From Nonomuraea thailandensis (GTDB lineage: Bacteria > Actinomycetota > Actinomycetes > Streptosporangiales > Streptosporangiaceae), in the NCBI RefSeq assembly GCF_024172165.1, contig NZ_JAMZEB010000002.1, positions 12,607,501 through 12,671,500 on the forward strand: a stretch of 64,000 nucleotides of DNA, given 5' to 3'. The position numbers were made by a program, and so were the translations under genes. Shown here piece after piece: positions 7,847-17,100 of the stretch (within the stretch, counting starts at the first letter, position 1; every line of letters begins with the position of its first letter). The notes under the pieces were generated by a model. It was not told the origin of the DNA and ran no database searches. It saw nothing but the letters and a program-made list of their open reading frames with translations.

Positions 7847-8962
7847 TCAGAGGACGGTCGCCGCGGCCCCCCAGGACTTCAGCCGTTCCCGCACCTCATC
7901 CCGCACCGGCAACGCCAGCGCCTCCTCGTACGCCCGCTCCAGCAACGCCCCGATCCCCACCCGTTCCCCCGTCCCGGCCGACCGCACGGCAGCCTCGACC
8001 ATCGCCAGGCTCCGCAGGTTGCCCTTGATCGCCCCGTCCGGCTCCGCGCCGGTCCGTACGGCGCTCACGAACTCGGCGAGCGCCCCGGCGATCTGCTCGT
8101 GCGCCGCCGGCGCCACGTCCTCGGCCCGCCCGCCGGCGCTGGAGGTGACGCACCGCTCCCCGTCCCACGTGGCGGTGCCGCCCCCGCCGACGGCCCGCCA
8201 TTCGCCGTTCCAGGACGTGTCCCGCCCCTCCGCGCACCAGCTCCCGGTGAACACGTACCGGGTGCCGCCGGAGAACAGGAAGGTGGCGGTGGCGGAGGCG
8301 TCGCCCTGGTACCAGCTCCAGGAGGGGTTCCAGCTCTCGCACACGACCGAGACCGGCTCCTGCCCGAGCAGGTGGCGGGCGGCGTCGAACGCGTGGATGG
8401 CCATGTCCACCAGCAGCGGCTGCGGCATCTCGTCGCGGAACCCGCCGAAGTGCGGGGCGCGGAAGAAGCCCGTGGTGAGCAGGCCGGGCGTGCCGAGCTC
8501 GGCGATCCGCTCCCGGAAGGCGGTCAGGGCGGCGAAGTAGCGGCGCGACTGGCTGATCATCAGCAGCCGCCCGGTGGCCTCGGCCGCCGCCGCCTGGACG
8601 AGCGCCTCCGCCAGGGTCGGTGCGGCCGGCTTCTCGCACAGGACGGGCAGCCCGGCGAAGAGCGCCTCGATGTTCACCGTGCTGTGCGCCGCGGGGACGG
8701 TGACGTTCACGACGGCGTCGGGCTCGGTCGCCGCGAGCAACTCCCCGAGTGAGCCGGCGATCACAACGGAGCCACCGCCCGAGCCACCGCCCGAGCCACC
8801 GCCCGAGCCACAGGCTGTGCGCACGGCCGCCTCCGCCCGCGCCACGTCGAGATCGGCCACCCCCACCAGCTCGACGTCCTCGGCCGCGGCCAGCGTACGC
8901 AGCCAGGCCACCCCCATGGCCCCCGCCCCCACCTGCACCACCCGAAGCGGACGCCCGCTCAC
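7847..8962 (-). CDS. Gfo/Idh/MocA-family NAD(P)-dependent oxidoreductase
   Basis: A 371-residue protein. The N-terminal Rossmann fold begins VVQVGAGAMGVAWLRTL, and the conserved EKP motif is in LPVLCEKPAAPTLAEA (near residue 117). The family oxidises or epimerises sugars, inositols or their derivatives. It is the last gene of the sugar-uptake operon. Its GTG start overlaps the ThuA stop by four bases (GTGA), and AAGGAGGG precedes it. Unusually, a Gly/Ser-only stretch (GSGGGSGGGSGGGS, residues about 51-64), encoded by a 12-bp tandem repeat, is inserted between the cofactor-binding helix and the next strand. It probably acts with ThuA on the imported sugar; the substrate cannot be told. Confidence 0.88.
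   Translation of the reverse strand: MSGRPLRVVQVGAGAMGVAWLRTLAAAEDVELVGVADLDVARAEAAVRTACGSGGGSGGGSGGGSVVIAGSLGELLAATEPDAVVNVTVPAAHSTVNIEALFAGLPVLCEKPAAPTLAEALVQAAAAEATGRLLMISQSRRYFAALTAFRERIAELGTPGLLTTGFFRAPHFGGFRDEMPQPLLVDMAIHAFDAARHLLGQEPVSVVCESWNPSWSWYQGDASATATFLFSGGTRYVFTGSWCAEGRDTSWNGEWRAVGGGGTATWDGERCVTSSAGGRAEDVAPAAHEQIAGALAEFVSAVRTGAEPDGAIKGNLRSLAMVEAAVRSAGTGERVGIGALLERAYEEALALPVRDEVRERLKSWGAAATVL
8769..8812. repeat. 12-bp in-frame tandem repeat encoding (GGGS)n
   Basis: GAGCCACCGCCC repeats exactly at 8769-8780, 8781-8792 and 8793-8804, with a partial copy to 8812. Read on the reverse strand it encodes a flexible Gly-Gly-Gly-Ser linker inside the Gfo/Idh Rossmann domain. Changes in copy number would keep the frame. 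Confidence 0.9.
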
Positions 8963-9738
8963 TGCGAGCCCTCCTTGTTGTGCATCGCCCCCCGATACCC
9001 GTGCCCGTTGAAGAAGTCGCCCGTCTCGTACCGCAGCAACGTGGGCAGCTCCCGTCGCGCCGGATCCCCCGCCGCCCACTCCACGCCGTTGGCGATGACC
9101 TGCAGCACGTCCGGATGGTGGTAGACGGGATAGTCCTGATCGCCGGGGCTGAAATAGAAGATCTTCCCGTTGCCGCGCCGGAACGTGCACCCGCTGCGGA
9201 ACACCTCGCCCCCGGTGAAGGAGCTGATGAAGATCAGCTCGTCGGGCGTCGGGATGTCGAACTGCTCGCCGTACATCTCCTGGGCGGGGATCACGATCGG
9301 ATGCGGGACGCCTCGGGCGATGGGATGCGTCGGGTTGACCGTCCAGACCAGCTCGCGGTCGTTCTGGCTGCGCCAGCGCAGCGTGCACGTGGTGCCCATC
9401 AGCTTGGTGAAGATCTTCGACCAGTGGCCGGAGTGCAGCACCAGCAGGCCCATGCCCGACAGGACGTGCCGGTGCACCCGCTCCACCACCTCGTTCGCGA
9501 CCTCCGCGTGGGCGGCGTGCCCCCACCAGGTGAGCACGTCGGTGGCGGCCAGCGCCTCTTCCGTCAGGCCGTGCTCGGGGTCGTCGAGGGTGGCGGTCCG
9601 TACGGTGGCCCGCTCGCCGAGCCGGGCCTCGACGCCGCGCCGGATGGCGTTGTGCATGCCGTCCGGATAGATCTCGGCGACTTCGGGCTCGGCCTGCTCG
9701 TGGCGGTTCTCGCCCCACACCAGGACACGGATCGTCAT
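8959..9738 (-). CDS. ThuA domain-containing protein
   Basis: A 259-residue cytosolic protein of the ThuA family, a class-I-glutamine-amidotransferase-like fold first described from trehalose utilisation in rhizobia. Recognisable segments are RVLVWGENRHE at the N-terminus, DVLTWWGHAAH near 88, GLLVLHSGHWSKIF near 118 and KIFYFSPGDQDYPVYHH near 209. It is fourth in the sugar operon, 14 bp after the second permease and overlapping the Gfo/Idh gene. ThuA-Gfo/Idh pairs are thought to process 3-keto sugar intermediates, but this is inference here. ATG 9738 has AAGGAG upstream; the longer frame in front of it is not coding. Confidence 0.88.
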   Translation of the reverse strand: MTIRVLVWGENRHEQAEPEVAEIYPDGMHNAIRRGVEARLGERATVRTATLDDPEHGLTEEALAATDVLTWWGHAAHAEVANEVVERVHRHVLSGMGLLVLHSGHWSKIFTKLMGTTCTLRWRSQNDRELVWTVNPTHPIARGVPHPIVIPAQEMYGEQFDIPTPDELIFISSFTGGEVFRSGCTFRRGNGKIFYFSPGDQDYPVYHHPDVLQVIANGVEWAAGDPARRELPTLLRYETGDFFNGHGYRGAMHNKEGSQ

Positions 9739-9752
9739 GTTCGCGAATCTCC

Positions 9753-10565
9753 TTACTTGACGGCGCCGGCGACGGCGCCTGCCGCGATGTAACGCTGCGC
9801 GAAGATCAGGAGCAGGGCGGCGGGGACGGACGCGAGCACCGCCGTGGCCATCACCGTGTCCCAGTCCTGCGTGTTCGCGCTGATGTAGTCGTAGATGCCG
9901 AGGGTGATGGGCCGTACCTCGGGCGTGCTGGTCAGGGTGAGGGCGAACAGGAAGTCGCTCCACGCCGACAGGAACGTGAACAGGGCGGCGGTCACGATCG
10001 CGTTCTTGCTGATCGGAACGACGACCGAGACGAACGCCCGGAGCTGACCGGCCCCGTCCACCATCGCCGCCTCCACGAGCGCCCGCGGGATGGACCCCAT
10101 GAACGCCCGGATGAGCAGCACCGCGAACGGGATGCCCGCGGCGGTGTTGGCGAGGATCAGGCCGAAGACGTTGTTGATCAGGAAGAGGGAGTTGAACAGC
10201 GGGTAGAGCGCGTTGGCGATGACCATGGCGGGGATCATCTGCGTGATCAGCAGCACCAGCACGAACGTGTTCGCGCCCCGCGACCGGATGCGCGACAGGC
10301 CGTAGGCGGCGGGTGTGGCGATGATCAGGGTGAGCACCACGGTGCCGAGCGCGATGAGCAGGCTGGTGACGAAGTTCTGCCCCTGCTCGGTGATGGCCCT
10401 GGCGTAGCCGGAGAGCGTCGCGTCGAGGGGGAACCAGTCCCGGGTGGTGGCGCCGGAGCTGGACTGCAGGCTGCTGTTGACCATCCAGTAGACCGGGAAG
10501 AGCATCACGGCCAGGAAGAGCACGCCCAGCGCGGTCATCGGGAGTCGGCGGACGTTCGGGTTCAT
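9753..10565 (-). CDS. Carbohydrate ABC transporter permease, MalG type
   Basis: A 270-residue inner-membrane permease with six hydrophobic segments. It carries the EAA loop (EAAMVDGAGQLRAFVSVVVP near residue 171) that docks on the shared ATPase. It pairs with the MalF-type gene, which it overlaps by four bases (ATGA), and with the lipoprotein upstream. No ATPase is encoded in the operon, so a shared MsiK-like ATPase elsewhere would have to energise it, as is usual for CUT1 importers in actinobacteria. Confidence 0.92.
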   Translation of the reverse strand: MNPNVRRLPMTALGVLFLAVMLFPVYWMVNSSLQSSSGATTRDWFPLDATLSGYARAITEQGQNFVTSLLIALGTVVLTLIIATPAAYGLSRIRSRGANTFVLVLLITQMIPAMVIANALYPLFNSLFLINNVFGLILANTAAGIPFAVLLIRAFMGSIPRALVEAAMVDGAGQLRAFVSVVVPISKNAIVTAALFTFLSAWSDFLFALTLTSTPEVRPITLGIYDYISANTQDWDTVMATAVLASVPAALLLIFAQRYIAAGAVAGAVK

Positions 10566-11500
10566 TCGGACGGCTCCCGGCGCGAGAGGTACAGGTGGAC
10601 CACGGCGAAGACGAGCGAGACGACGATGAGGACGTTGCTGATCGCGGCGCCCTCGCCGAAGTTGAACTCCACGAACGACTTGTTGTAGGCGTTCGTGGCC
10701 AGCGTCTGCGTGGAGTTGGCCGGCCCGCCGCCGGTCAGGCCGAGGATGATGTCGACGACCTTGAGCGTGTAGACCACGCCGAGCACGATGACGACGCTCA
10801 CCACGGGCCGCAGGTTCGGCCAGGTGATGTGCCGGAACGCCTTCCAGCCGGTCGCGCCGTCCAGCGAGCCCGCCTCGTACAGCTCCCTGGGCACGGCCTG
10901 CAGGCCGCTGTAGAGGATGGCGACGTTGAACGGGATGCCCAGCCAGATGTTCACGGCGATCACGCCGGCGAGCGCGAGCGTGGGATCGACCAGCCACGGC
11001 ACGGCCGGGACGCCGAACAGGCCGAGGAACTGGTTGAGCGCGCCGCTCTCCTGGTCGAGCAGCCACTTCCAGACCGCGCTGGAGGCGATCAGCGGGATCA
11101 GCCACGGCAGCAGCAGCATCGCGCGCAGGAGCCCGCTGAGCGGGAAGTTGCGCCGGAAGAACAGCGCCAGCGCGAGCCCGATGACGAACTGGAAGGTGAT
11201 CGACCCGATCGTGAACAGCGCGGTGTTCACCAGCGTCGTCGTGAACAGGTAGCTGGACAGGATCGTCACGTAGTTGGCCAGGCCGACCCAGGGCGCCTGC
11301 CCGCTGTAGAACGTCGAGGTCGTGTACTCCTGGAAGCTCATGACGACGTTCTGGACGACGGGATAGCCGAAGAACATCGCCACGAACACGACCGCGGGCA
11401 GGCAGAACAGCCACGGCGTGGCCCGCCGGAGCAGCCGGGTCCGCAGGATCGCGCGCCGCTCGCCCGCCGCGACCGGCAGGCTCAGATGGGCTGAGGTCAT
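10562..11500 (-). CDS. Carbohydrate ABC transporter permease, MalF type
   Basis: A 312-residue protein with six hydrophobic segments, beginning after a cationic N-terminal region. The EAA motif reads YEAGSLDGATGWKAFRHITWP (from about residue 207, with the usual G-x(9)-P spacing). It forms the second half of the CUT1 permease heterodimer with the next gene. It starts 12 bp after the binding-protein stop, with AAGGAG before the ATG at 11500. Confidence 0.92.
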   Translation of the reverse strand: MTSAHLSLPVAAGERRAILRTRLLRRATPWLFCLPAVVFVAMFFGYPVVQNVVMSFQEYTTSTFYSGQAPWVGLANYVTILSSYLFTTTLVNTALFTIGSITFQFVIGLALALFFRRNFPLSGLLRAMLLLPWLIPLIASSAVWKWLLDQESGALNQFLGLFGVPAVPWLVDPTLALAGVIAVNIWLGIPFNVAILYSGLQAVPRELYEAGSLDGATGWKAFRHITWPNLRPVVSVVIVLGVVYTLKVVDIILGLTGGGPANSTQTLATNAYNKSFVEFNFGEGAAISNVLIVVSLVFAVVHLYLSRREPSE

Positions 11501-11512
11501 CAGCGAGGCTCC

Positions 11513-12751
11513 TTACTGCTCGCCCTGCGCCCGGCGCAGGGCCTCGGCGGGAGCGGCCTTGCCCGTCAGCGCGATCTGCACGGCGTTGTAGATCTTGGTC
11601 GCCGCCTTCGGCCAGTCGGGGCCGAGCAGCGCGGTGCGCGAGCGCGCGGTGCGCACGGTCGTGACGAACGGGGCGAGCGCCGGGTTCTCCTCGCCTGCCT
11701 GCTCGGCGACCTCGGGGTCCGACGGCACCATCTGCTTGATCTTCGCCGTCTGGAGCTGTTTCTCCGAGGAGACCAGGCATTTCACGAACTGCCCCGCCTT
11801 GGCCATCCTGGCCTGGTTCCCGGTGCGCGGCACCGTGAAGACCTCGCCGCCGAGCGGGGCGACCGTGGTCTGCGACGGGTCCCGCTCGGGGATCGTGAAC
11901 ACGCCCCAGTTCACGCCCTGCTGCTCCTGGAGGGCGGGGATCTGCCACGGGCCGTTGACCACCATCGCCGCCTTGCCGGCGATGAACTGGTCGATCACGT
12001 CGTCCTGGCTCCAGATGATCGAGCTCTTCGACATCGACCCGTCGTTCTGCAGGTCGACGAGGAACCGCACCGCCTCCACGGTCGGCGGCGTGGTGATGTC
12101 CTGCTCGGTGCCGCCGTTGCCCCACATGAACGGCAGGAACTGCCAGGTGCCCTCGTAGGTGTTGACGGTGCTCATCGCGAAGCCGTAGCGGCCCTGGCCG
12201 GTCAGCCTCTTCGCGGTCGCGCGCAACTCGTCCCAGGTCGCCGGCGGAGTCGTGATGCCGGCCTGCCGGAACAGGTCCTTGTCGTAGAAGATGCTCAGCG
12301 TGTTCACGGCGGGGGCGAGCCCGTACAGCGTGCCCGCGTACGTGCCCGCCTTCACCACGGCGGGCAGGATGCCCTCGCCGTTCACGCCGTAGTCGGACAG
12401 CGGGGAGAGCGCGCCGGACTCGGCGATCTGCTGCACGTCGGGGTTGTCGAGCATGAGCACGTCGGGCAGGGTCCGGGAGGAGCTCTGCTGGAGCACCTTG
12501 GGGATCAGGCCGGGGCCCGCGACATGGCTGATCTCGATGGAGACGCCGATGTTGCGCGCGCAGGAGTGGTAGATCGGGTCCTGGGTCTCGTCGTAGTAGT
12601 CCTGAATGGTCAGCAAGTCGGGGGATTCCGTGCCGGAGGCGGACGCCCCGCCGCACGCCCCGCCGCACGCGGTGAGCGTGAGAGGGGCGAGCACCGCCGC
12701 CGCGACAGCTACTTTGGGCGCCATTCCCGGACGCTTCTGTGCTGTCTCCAT
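11513..12751 (-). CDS. Sugar-binding lipoprotein of an ABC importer
   Basis: A 412-residue extracellular solute-binding protein, family 1. A lipoprotein signal ends in the lipobox LTAC (Cys near residue 30), followed by a short duplicated CGGACGGA segment. Family hallmarks include LPDVLMLDNPDVQQIAESG near 94, NTLSIFYDKDLFRQAGI near 148, AAMVVNGPWQIPAL near 247 and GGEVFTVPRTG near 290. It leads the operon, and its promoter and two operators lie in the gap to the divergent LacI gene. The ligand is unknown; a sugar or oligosaccharide is expected from the family and operon. Confidence 0.92.
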   Translation of the reverse strand: METAQKRPGMAPKVAVAAAVLAPLTLTACGGACGGASASGTESPDLLTIQDYYDETQDPIYHSCARNIGVSIEISHVAGPGLIPKVLQQSSSRTLPDVLMLDNPDVQQIAESGALSPLSDYGVNGEGILPAVVKAGTYAGTLYGLAPAVNTLSIFYDKDLFRQAGITTPPATWDELRATAKRLTGQGRYGFAMSTVNTYEGTWQFLPFMWGNGGTEQDITTPPTVEAVRFLVDLQNDGSMSKSSIIWSQDDVIDQFIAGKAAMVVNGPWQIPALQEQQGVNWGVFTIPERDPSQTTVAPLGGEVFTVPRTGNQARMAKAGQFVKCLVSSEKQLQTAKIKQMVPSDPEVAEQAGEENPALAPFVTTVRTARSRTALLGPDWPKAATKIYNAVQIALTGKAAPAEALRRAQGEQ

Positions 12752-12853
12752 GTGAAGACTCCTGTCCCGTTGACGCGGGTCGCGGAAATCGGCCGTGGAG
12801 GGCTTGCGAGCAGGGGAGATAGGGGTGAGAGGCCAGCGGGGCGCTGATCGATC

Positions 12854-12931
12854 AAAGCGCTTAACCGACGCTTGCTTGTTGTGTATGTTGCGCTGATCTG
12901 TCTGCGATGTCAACAACAAGTTAAGCGTTTT
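12854..12931 (-). promoter_or_regulatory. Promoter of the sugar operon flanked by two LacI operators
   Basis: On the reverse strand a perfect -35 TTGACA (12913-12908) is followed, after 17 bases, by a -10 CAACAT (12890-12885). AAAGCGCTTAAC (12854-12865) lies just downstream of the predicted start. Its near-identical copy AAAACGCTTAAC (reverse strand, 12931-12920) lies just upstream of the -35. The sites are centred 66 bp apart. This suits repression by the divergent LacI protein, possibly by looping. Confidence 0.7.
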
Positions 12932-12989
12932 GCCGAAGGTCGCCGGGAGATATAGTCGCAGTGCTTCCTCACGGAAAGAGCCGGCAGCC

Positions 12990-13997
12990 ATGGTCACGAT
13001 GCGCGACGTCGCCGCGCGGGCGAACGTCTCCATCGCCACGGTCTCCTTCGTGCTCAACGGCACCAAGAGGGTCGCGCCGGAGACCCGGGCCCGGATCGAG
13101 GCGGCCATCGAGGAGCTCAACTACCGGCGCAACGTCGTGGCCCGTGCCCTGGCCAGCTCGCGCACCCGCATCCTCGCCCTGCTCCACCCCGACCTGGAGT
13201 CGCGGGCCAACGCCACGGTGATCCAGTTCGTCATGGGCGCCGCGCACGGCGCCCGCGAGCGCGGCTACGACCTGGTGCTGTGGCCGGTCAACGACGACGA
13301 GCAGATGTCGCACCTGCTGGCGGGCGGGCTGGTCGACGGCGCGCTCCTCATGGAGGTGCAGATCCGCGACTCGCGGGTCGAGCGGCTGGTGGCCTCGGGG
13401 ATCCCGTTCGCGCTGATCGGCCGCACCGAGAACGACGACCTGCCGTACGTCGACATCGACTTCGCCGCCACGATCGGCGAGGCGGTCGCCCACCTGCGCT
13501 CCTACGGCCACGAGCGCATCGCGCTGATCACCGACCGCGCGAAGGGCGGGCCGGGCCCCGGCCGGATCATGCGGGTGGAGTCGGCCTACCGCGACGCGAT
13601 CGCCCCGCTCGGCGGGCCGCCCGTGATCATCGCGGTCGCCGGCACGTCGGCGGGCGGGCGGGAGGCCGCGCGCACGCTGTGCGAGGAGCACCCCGGCTGC
13701 ACCGCCGCCATCCTGGTCAACGAGGGGGCCTCGGCGGGGCTGGCCAAGGGCATCCGGGCCGCCGGCCGCGCCATCCCCGGTGACCTGTCCATCATCTCGG
13801 CCTCGACCACGCGGGAGCTGGGCGAGATGATCGAGCCTGAGCTGACCGTCATGGCCGCGCCGGCCGCCGAGCTGGCCCGGCTGGCCGTGGAGGCCCTCAT
13901 CGACCAGCTCGAAGGCGTCCCCGACGCGCCGCCGCACACGCTCATCCCCTGCACGCTGGTGCCGGGAGAATCGGTGGGTCCCGTCACTGTTTCGTGA
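12990..13997 (+). CDS. LacI-family repressor of the sugar operon
   Basis: A 335-residue protein with an N-terminal helix-turn-helix (MRDVAARANVSIATVSFVLN), hinge (RRNVVARALASSRT) and a full periplasmic-binding-protein-like domain (GGLVDGALLMEV near 112; HLRSYGHERIALITDRAKGG near 166). It diverges from the sugar-uptake operon, and two matching operators lie in the gap, so it is almost certainly its local regulator. The ATG at 12990 is preferred over an upstream in-frame start because it immediately precedes the DNA-binding domain and has GGAAAGAG nine bases before it. An ATG three codons later is also possible. Confidence 0.9.
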   Translation: MVTMRDVAARANVSIATVSFVLNGTKRVAPETRARIEAAIEELNYRRNVVARALASSRTRILALLHPDLESRANATVIQFVMGAAHGARERGYDLVLWPVNDDEQMSHLLAGGLVDGALLMEVQIRDSRVERLVASGIPFALIGRTENDDLPYVDIDFAATIGEAVAHLRSYGHERIALITDRAKGGPGPGRIMRVESAYRDAIAPLGGPPVIIAVAGTSAGGREAARTLCEEHPGCTAAILVNEGASAGLAKGIRAAGRAIPGDLSIISASTTRELGEMIEPELTVMAAPAAELARLAVEALIDQLEGVPDAPPHTLIPCTLVPGESVGPVTVS

Positions 13998-14129
13998 CAA
14001 ATGACCAGAATGAGTAGACATTTCCTGTTCTCTTCAGTCACTCCACGCTCAGCGTTCACGCAAGCGCCCCAAGGTGCCCGGGGGCCGCCTGACCGGCGCC
14101 CCTGAACGTCTGAGGAGGGACTGCACCCG

Positions 14130-17100
14130 ATGCAGCCAACGGCATCACGAAGATTACGCAAGCGAGGGCGGCTGGCCATTGCCGCCGCGCTCACCGCGCT
14201 GCTGGTCAACACCCTGGTGACGGCGGCGCACGCCGACCCGGAGCAGCAGGAGCGCGGCCGCCCCGGCCCGACGCCCACCCCCACCGCCTCCCAGACGCCG
14301 CCGGCGCTCACGCCCGCCGACGGCTCCTACCTGGAAGGCACGGTCAAGGCCGCGGCGGTCCCGGCCACGGCAGGCGACAGCGTCACGAAGCTCGCCGTGG
14401 ACGACGCCGCGATCGAGGGCGCCACCCGTACGGTGGGCGTCTCCAAGCTCGCCTTCGACGTCGGCTCGAACTCCACCGAGGCGCAGTACCACAGCTACGT
14501 GCTGGTCAACGGGGCGTACAAGGTCGAGATCGGCAACTACGTCAGCCAGCGGGCGACGCTGGACATCCCGAACGAGCACCTCGTCAAGGGCGAGAACACC
14601 GTCGAGATCGTCGTCGGCGCCATCCCGTCGTCCTGCGGCACCAACTACGACGACTTCGTGCTGTCGGACGTGGGCCTCCAGCTGCTCGGCGAGGTCGCGG
14701 ACGGCGAGGACAACCCGTACACTCTCTCGTTCGGCGACGGGAGCTGCGGCACGAACACCTCGCTGCTCAAGCGCGCCACCCTGAAGTTCTTCACCCAGTC
14801 GGACCCGCAGGGCACCACCGGCCTCACCGCGGACGTGGACACCACCAAGCTGTCCAACGGCACGCACGTGCTCAGCGCCACCACCGCGGCGGGCGTCACG
14901 GTCAGGAACACCGTGACCGTCAACAACGCCCCGGCGGGCGCGCCGCGGCTGATGCCCACCGACGGCACCCTGGTCGCGGGCACCAAGGCCGTCTTCGCGA
15001 CCGTACCGGCGGGCAGCCCGGGCGGCGTAGAGAAGCTCACCGTGGACGGCGGGGAGCCCGTCACGAAGGCGACCCTCGGCAACGGGGCCGCGACGCTCGC
15101 CTTCGACGTGGGCGCCGACGCGCTGGACGACAAGTACAACAACTTCCTGCTCGTCAACGGCAAGCGCATCGACCTCGGCGGCTCGTACGTCAACGGCCGC
15201 GCGTCCGTCGCCGTCCCGGCCCGCTTCCTGACGCCCGGCGACAACATCATCAAGGTCGTCACCGGCGACTACAAGGAGTCCTGCGGCAACGACCGCGACG
15301 ACTTCACGATCTCCAACCTGGCCCTGACGCTCGACGGCGCCACGGTGGGCGGCCAGGGCGTCGAGCCGTCGTACACGATGGGCGACGGCACCTGCGGCAG
15401 CGACCAGGCGGCCAAGCGGGAGGCCGAGCTGCGCTACGCGATCGACGCCCCCGCCGTGCACCTCGTCGAGACGCTCGGCTCCGGCGAGGCGAAGCTCAGC
15501 TTCAACGTCGGCAGCAACTCGATCGAGGCCCGCTACCAGAGCTACCTGCTCGTCAACGGTCAGAAGATCATCGTGGACGGCGACTTCGTCAGCAGGCGCG
15601 TCGACCTGACGATCCCGAACGAGTACCTGGTGCCCGGCTGGAACACGATCGACTTCGTGGCCGGCACGTTCCCGACGTCCTGCGGCGACAACCGCGACGA
15701 CTACGCGATCTCCAACCTCGTCCTGACCCCGGCGCGGGGCACGGCCACCGGCCAGATGCTGAAGAGCTCGTACAGCATGGGCGACGGCAACTGCGGCGAC
15801 ACGGTCAACCCGCTGACCGAGATCGACCTGCAGTTCCTGGTGGACGCCCCCGCCGGCGGCCTGCGCGCCGACCTCGACACCACGGCCGTCAAGGACGGCA
15901 AGCACACGCTGGCCGCCGAGTCGAGCACCGGCGAGAGGGCCACCCGCCTGCTCCTCACCGACAACTCCGCGCCCGAGGTGTCCAGGAGCGTCCCGGCCGC
16001 GGGCGAGAAGATCAGGGCCACGGTCGTGCTGGACGTCAGGCTGGAGGACGCCTCCGGCGTGGTCTCCGGCCCCGACGTCAAGCTCGACGGCCGGCCGATC
16101 CAGCCCGGCGCCCAGGTGGGCCCGGGGCTGAAGGCCGGCCGGCACACCCTCTCCGTGACCGGCGCCGACGGGCTCGGCAACACCGCGACGAGGGAGATCG
16201 TCTTCGAGTCGGCGGGCATCCCCGACGTGCCCGCCGAGCTGAGCCCGGCGCTGGGCGCCGTGGACGTGTCGGACCCCGCCACCCTCTCGGCCAAGGTGGC
16301 CGAGCCGGACGGTGGCCCGGTCACGGCGACGTTCTCGCAGGCCGAGATCCTGGCGCCGGACGAGGTGTACCAGGGCACGGCCACGTCCCTGCCGACCACC
16401 CTCCAGGTGCCCGGCGAGAAGAAGGTCAGGACCCGCGGGCTGGACCCCGCCGACGGTCAGACGCTCGACGCGCCCGCCGGGCAGGACCTCGTCTACCAGC
16501 GCTTCGACGTCCAGGTGAAGGGTCACGCGGACGCGCCCGTCCTGCGCTGGGAGGGCTCGATCGACCCCGAGCGGCTGGCGTCGCTGCGGGTCTGGAACAC
16601 CGGGGACAAGGCGTGGGACCTGCTGACCAGCTCCCGCGGCGCCCCCGAGGGCAGCACCGCCCTCACGGCCGTGGTGGACCCGAAGTACATCGACCGGCAG
16701 AAGGTGCACGTCATGGTGACGGGTGAGGACCCGTTCGCCGACGACATCGAGCCGGGCGACCCCAACGGCTTCGCCGACCCCTCGACGTACGACTTCTCGA
16801 TCGTGCACTTCACCGACACGCAGTACATCAGCGAGGGCGCGGTGGAGCAGGAGACGGCCGAGGAGCGCGCGGTGTGGGAGTCCGCCTACGCCGGCATCGT
16901 GAACTGGATCAAGGACAACAAGGACCAGCGGAAGATCTCGTACGTCGCGCACACCGGCGACATCATCGAGAACAACATCCGCAAGCCCGCCGACGAGTCC
17001 ATGCAGCGGCAGATCGCCGGCGAGTTCGAGGTCTCCTCGAAGCAGCAGCGCGTGCTGGACGACGCCGGCATCCCCAACGGCGTGATCGCCGGCAACCACG

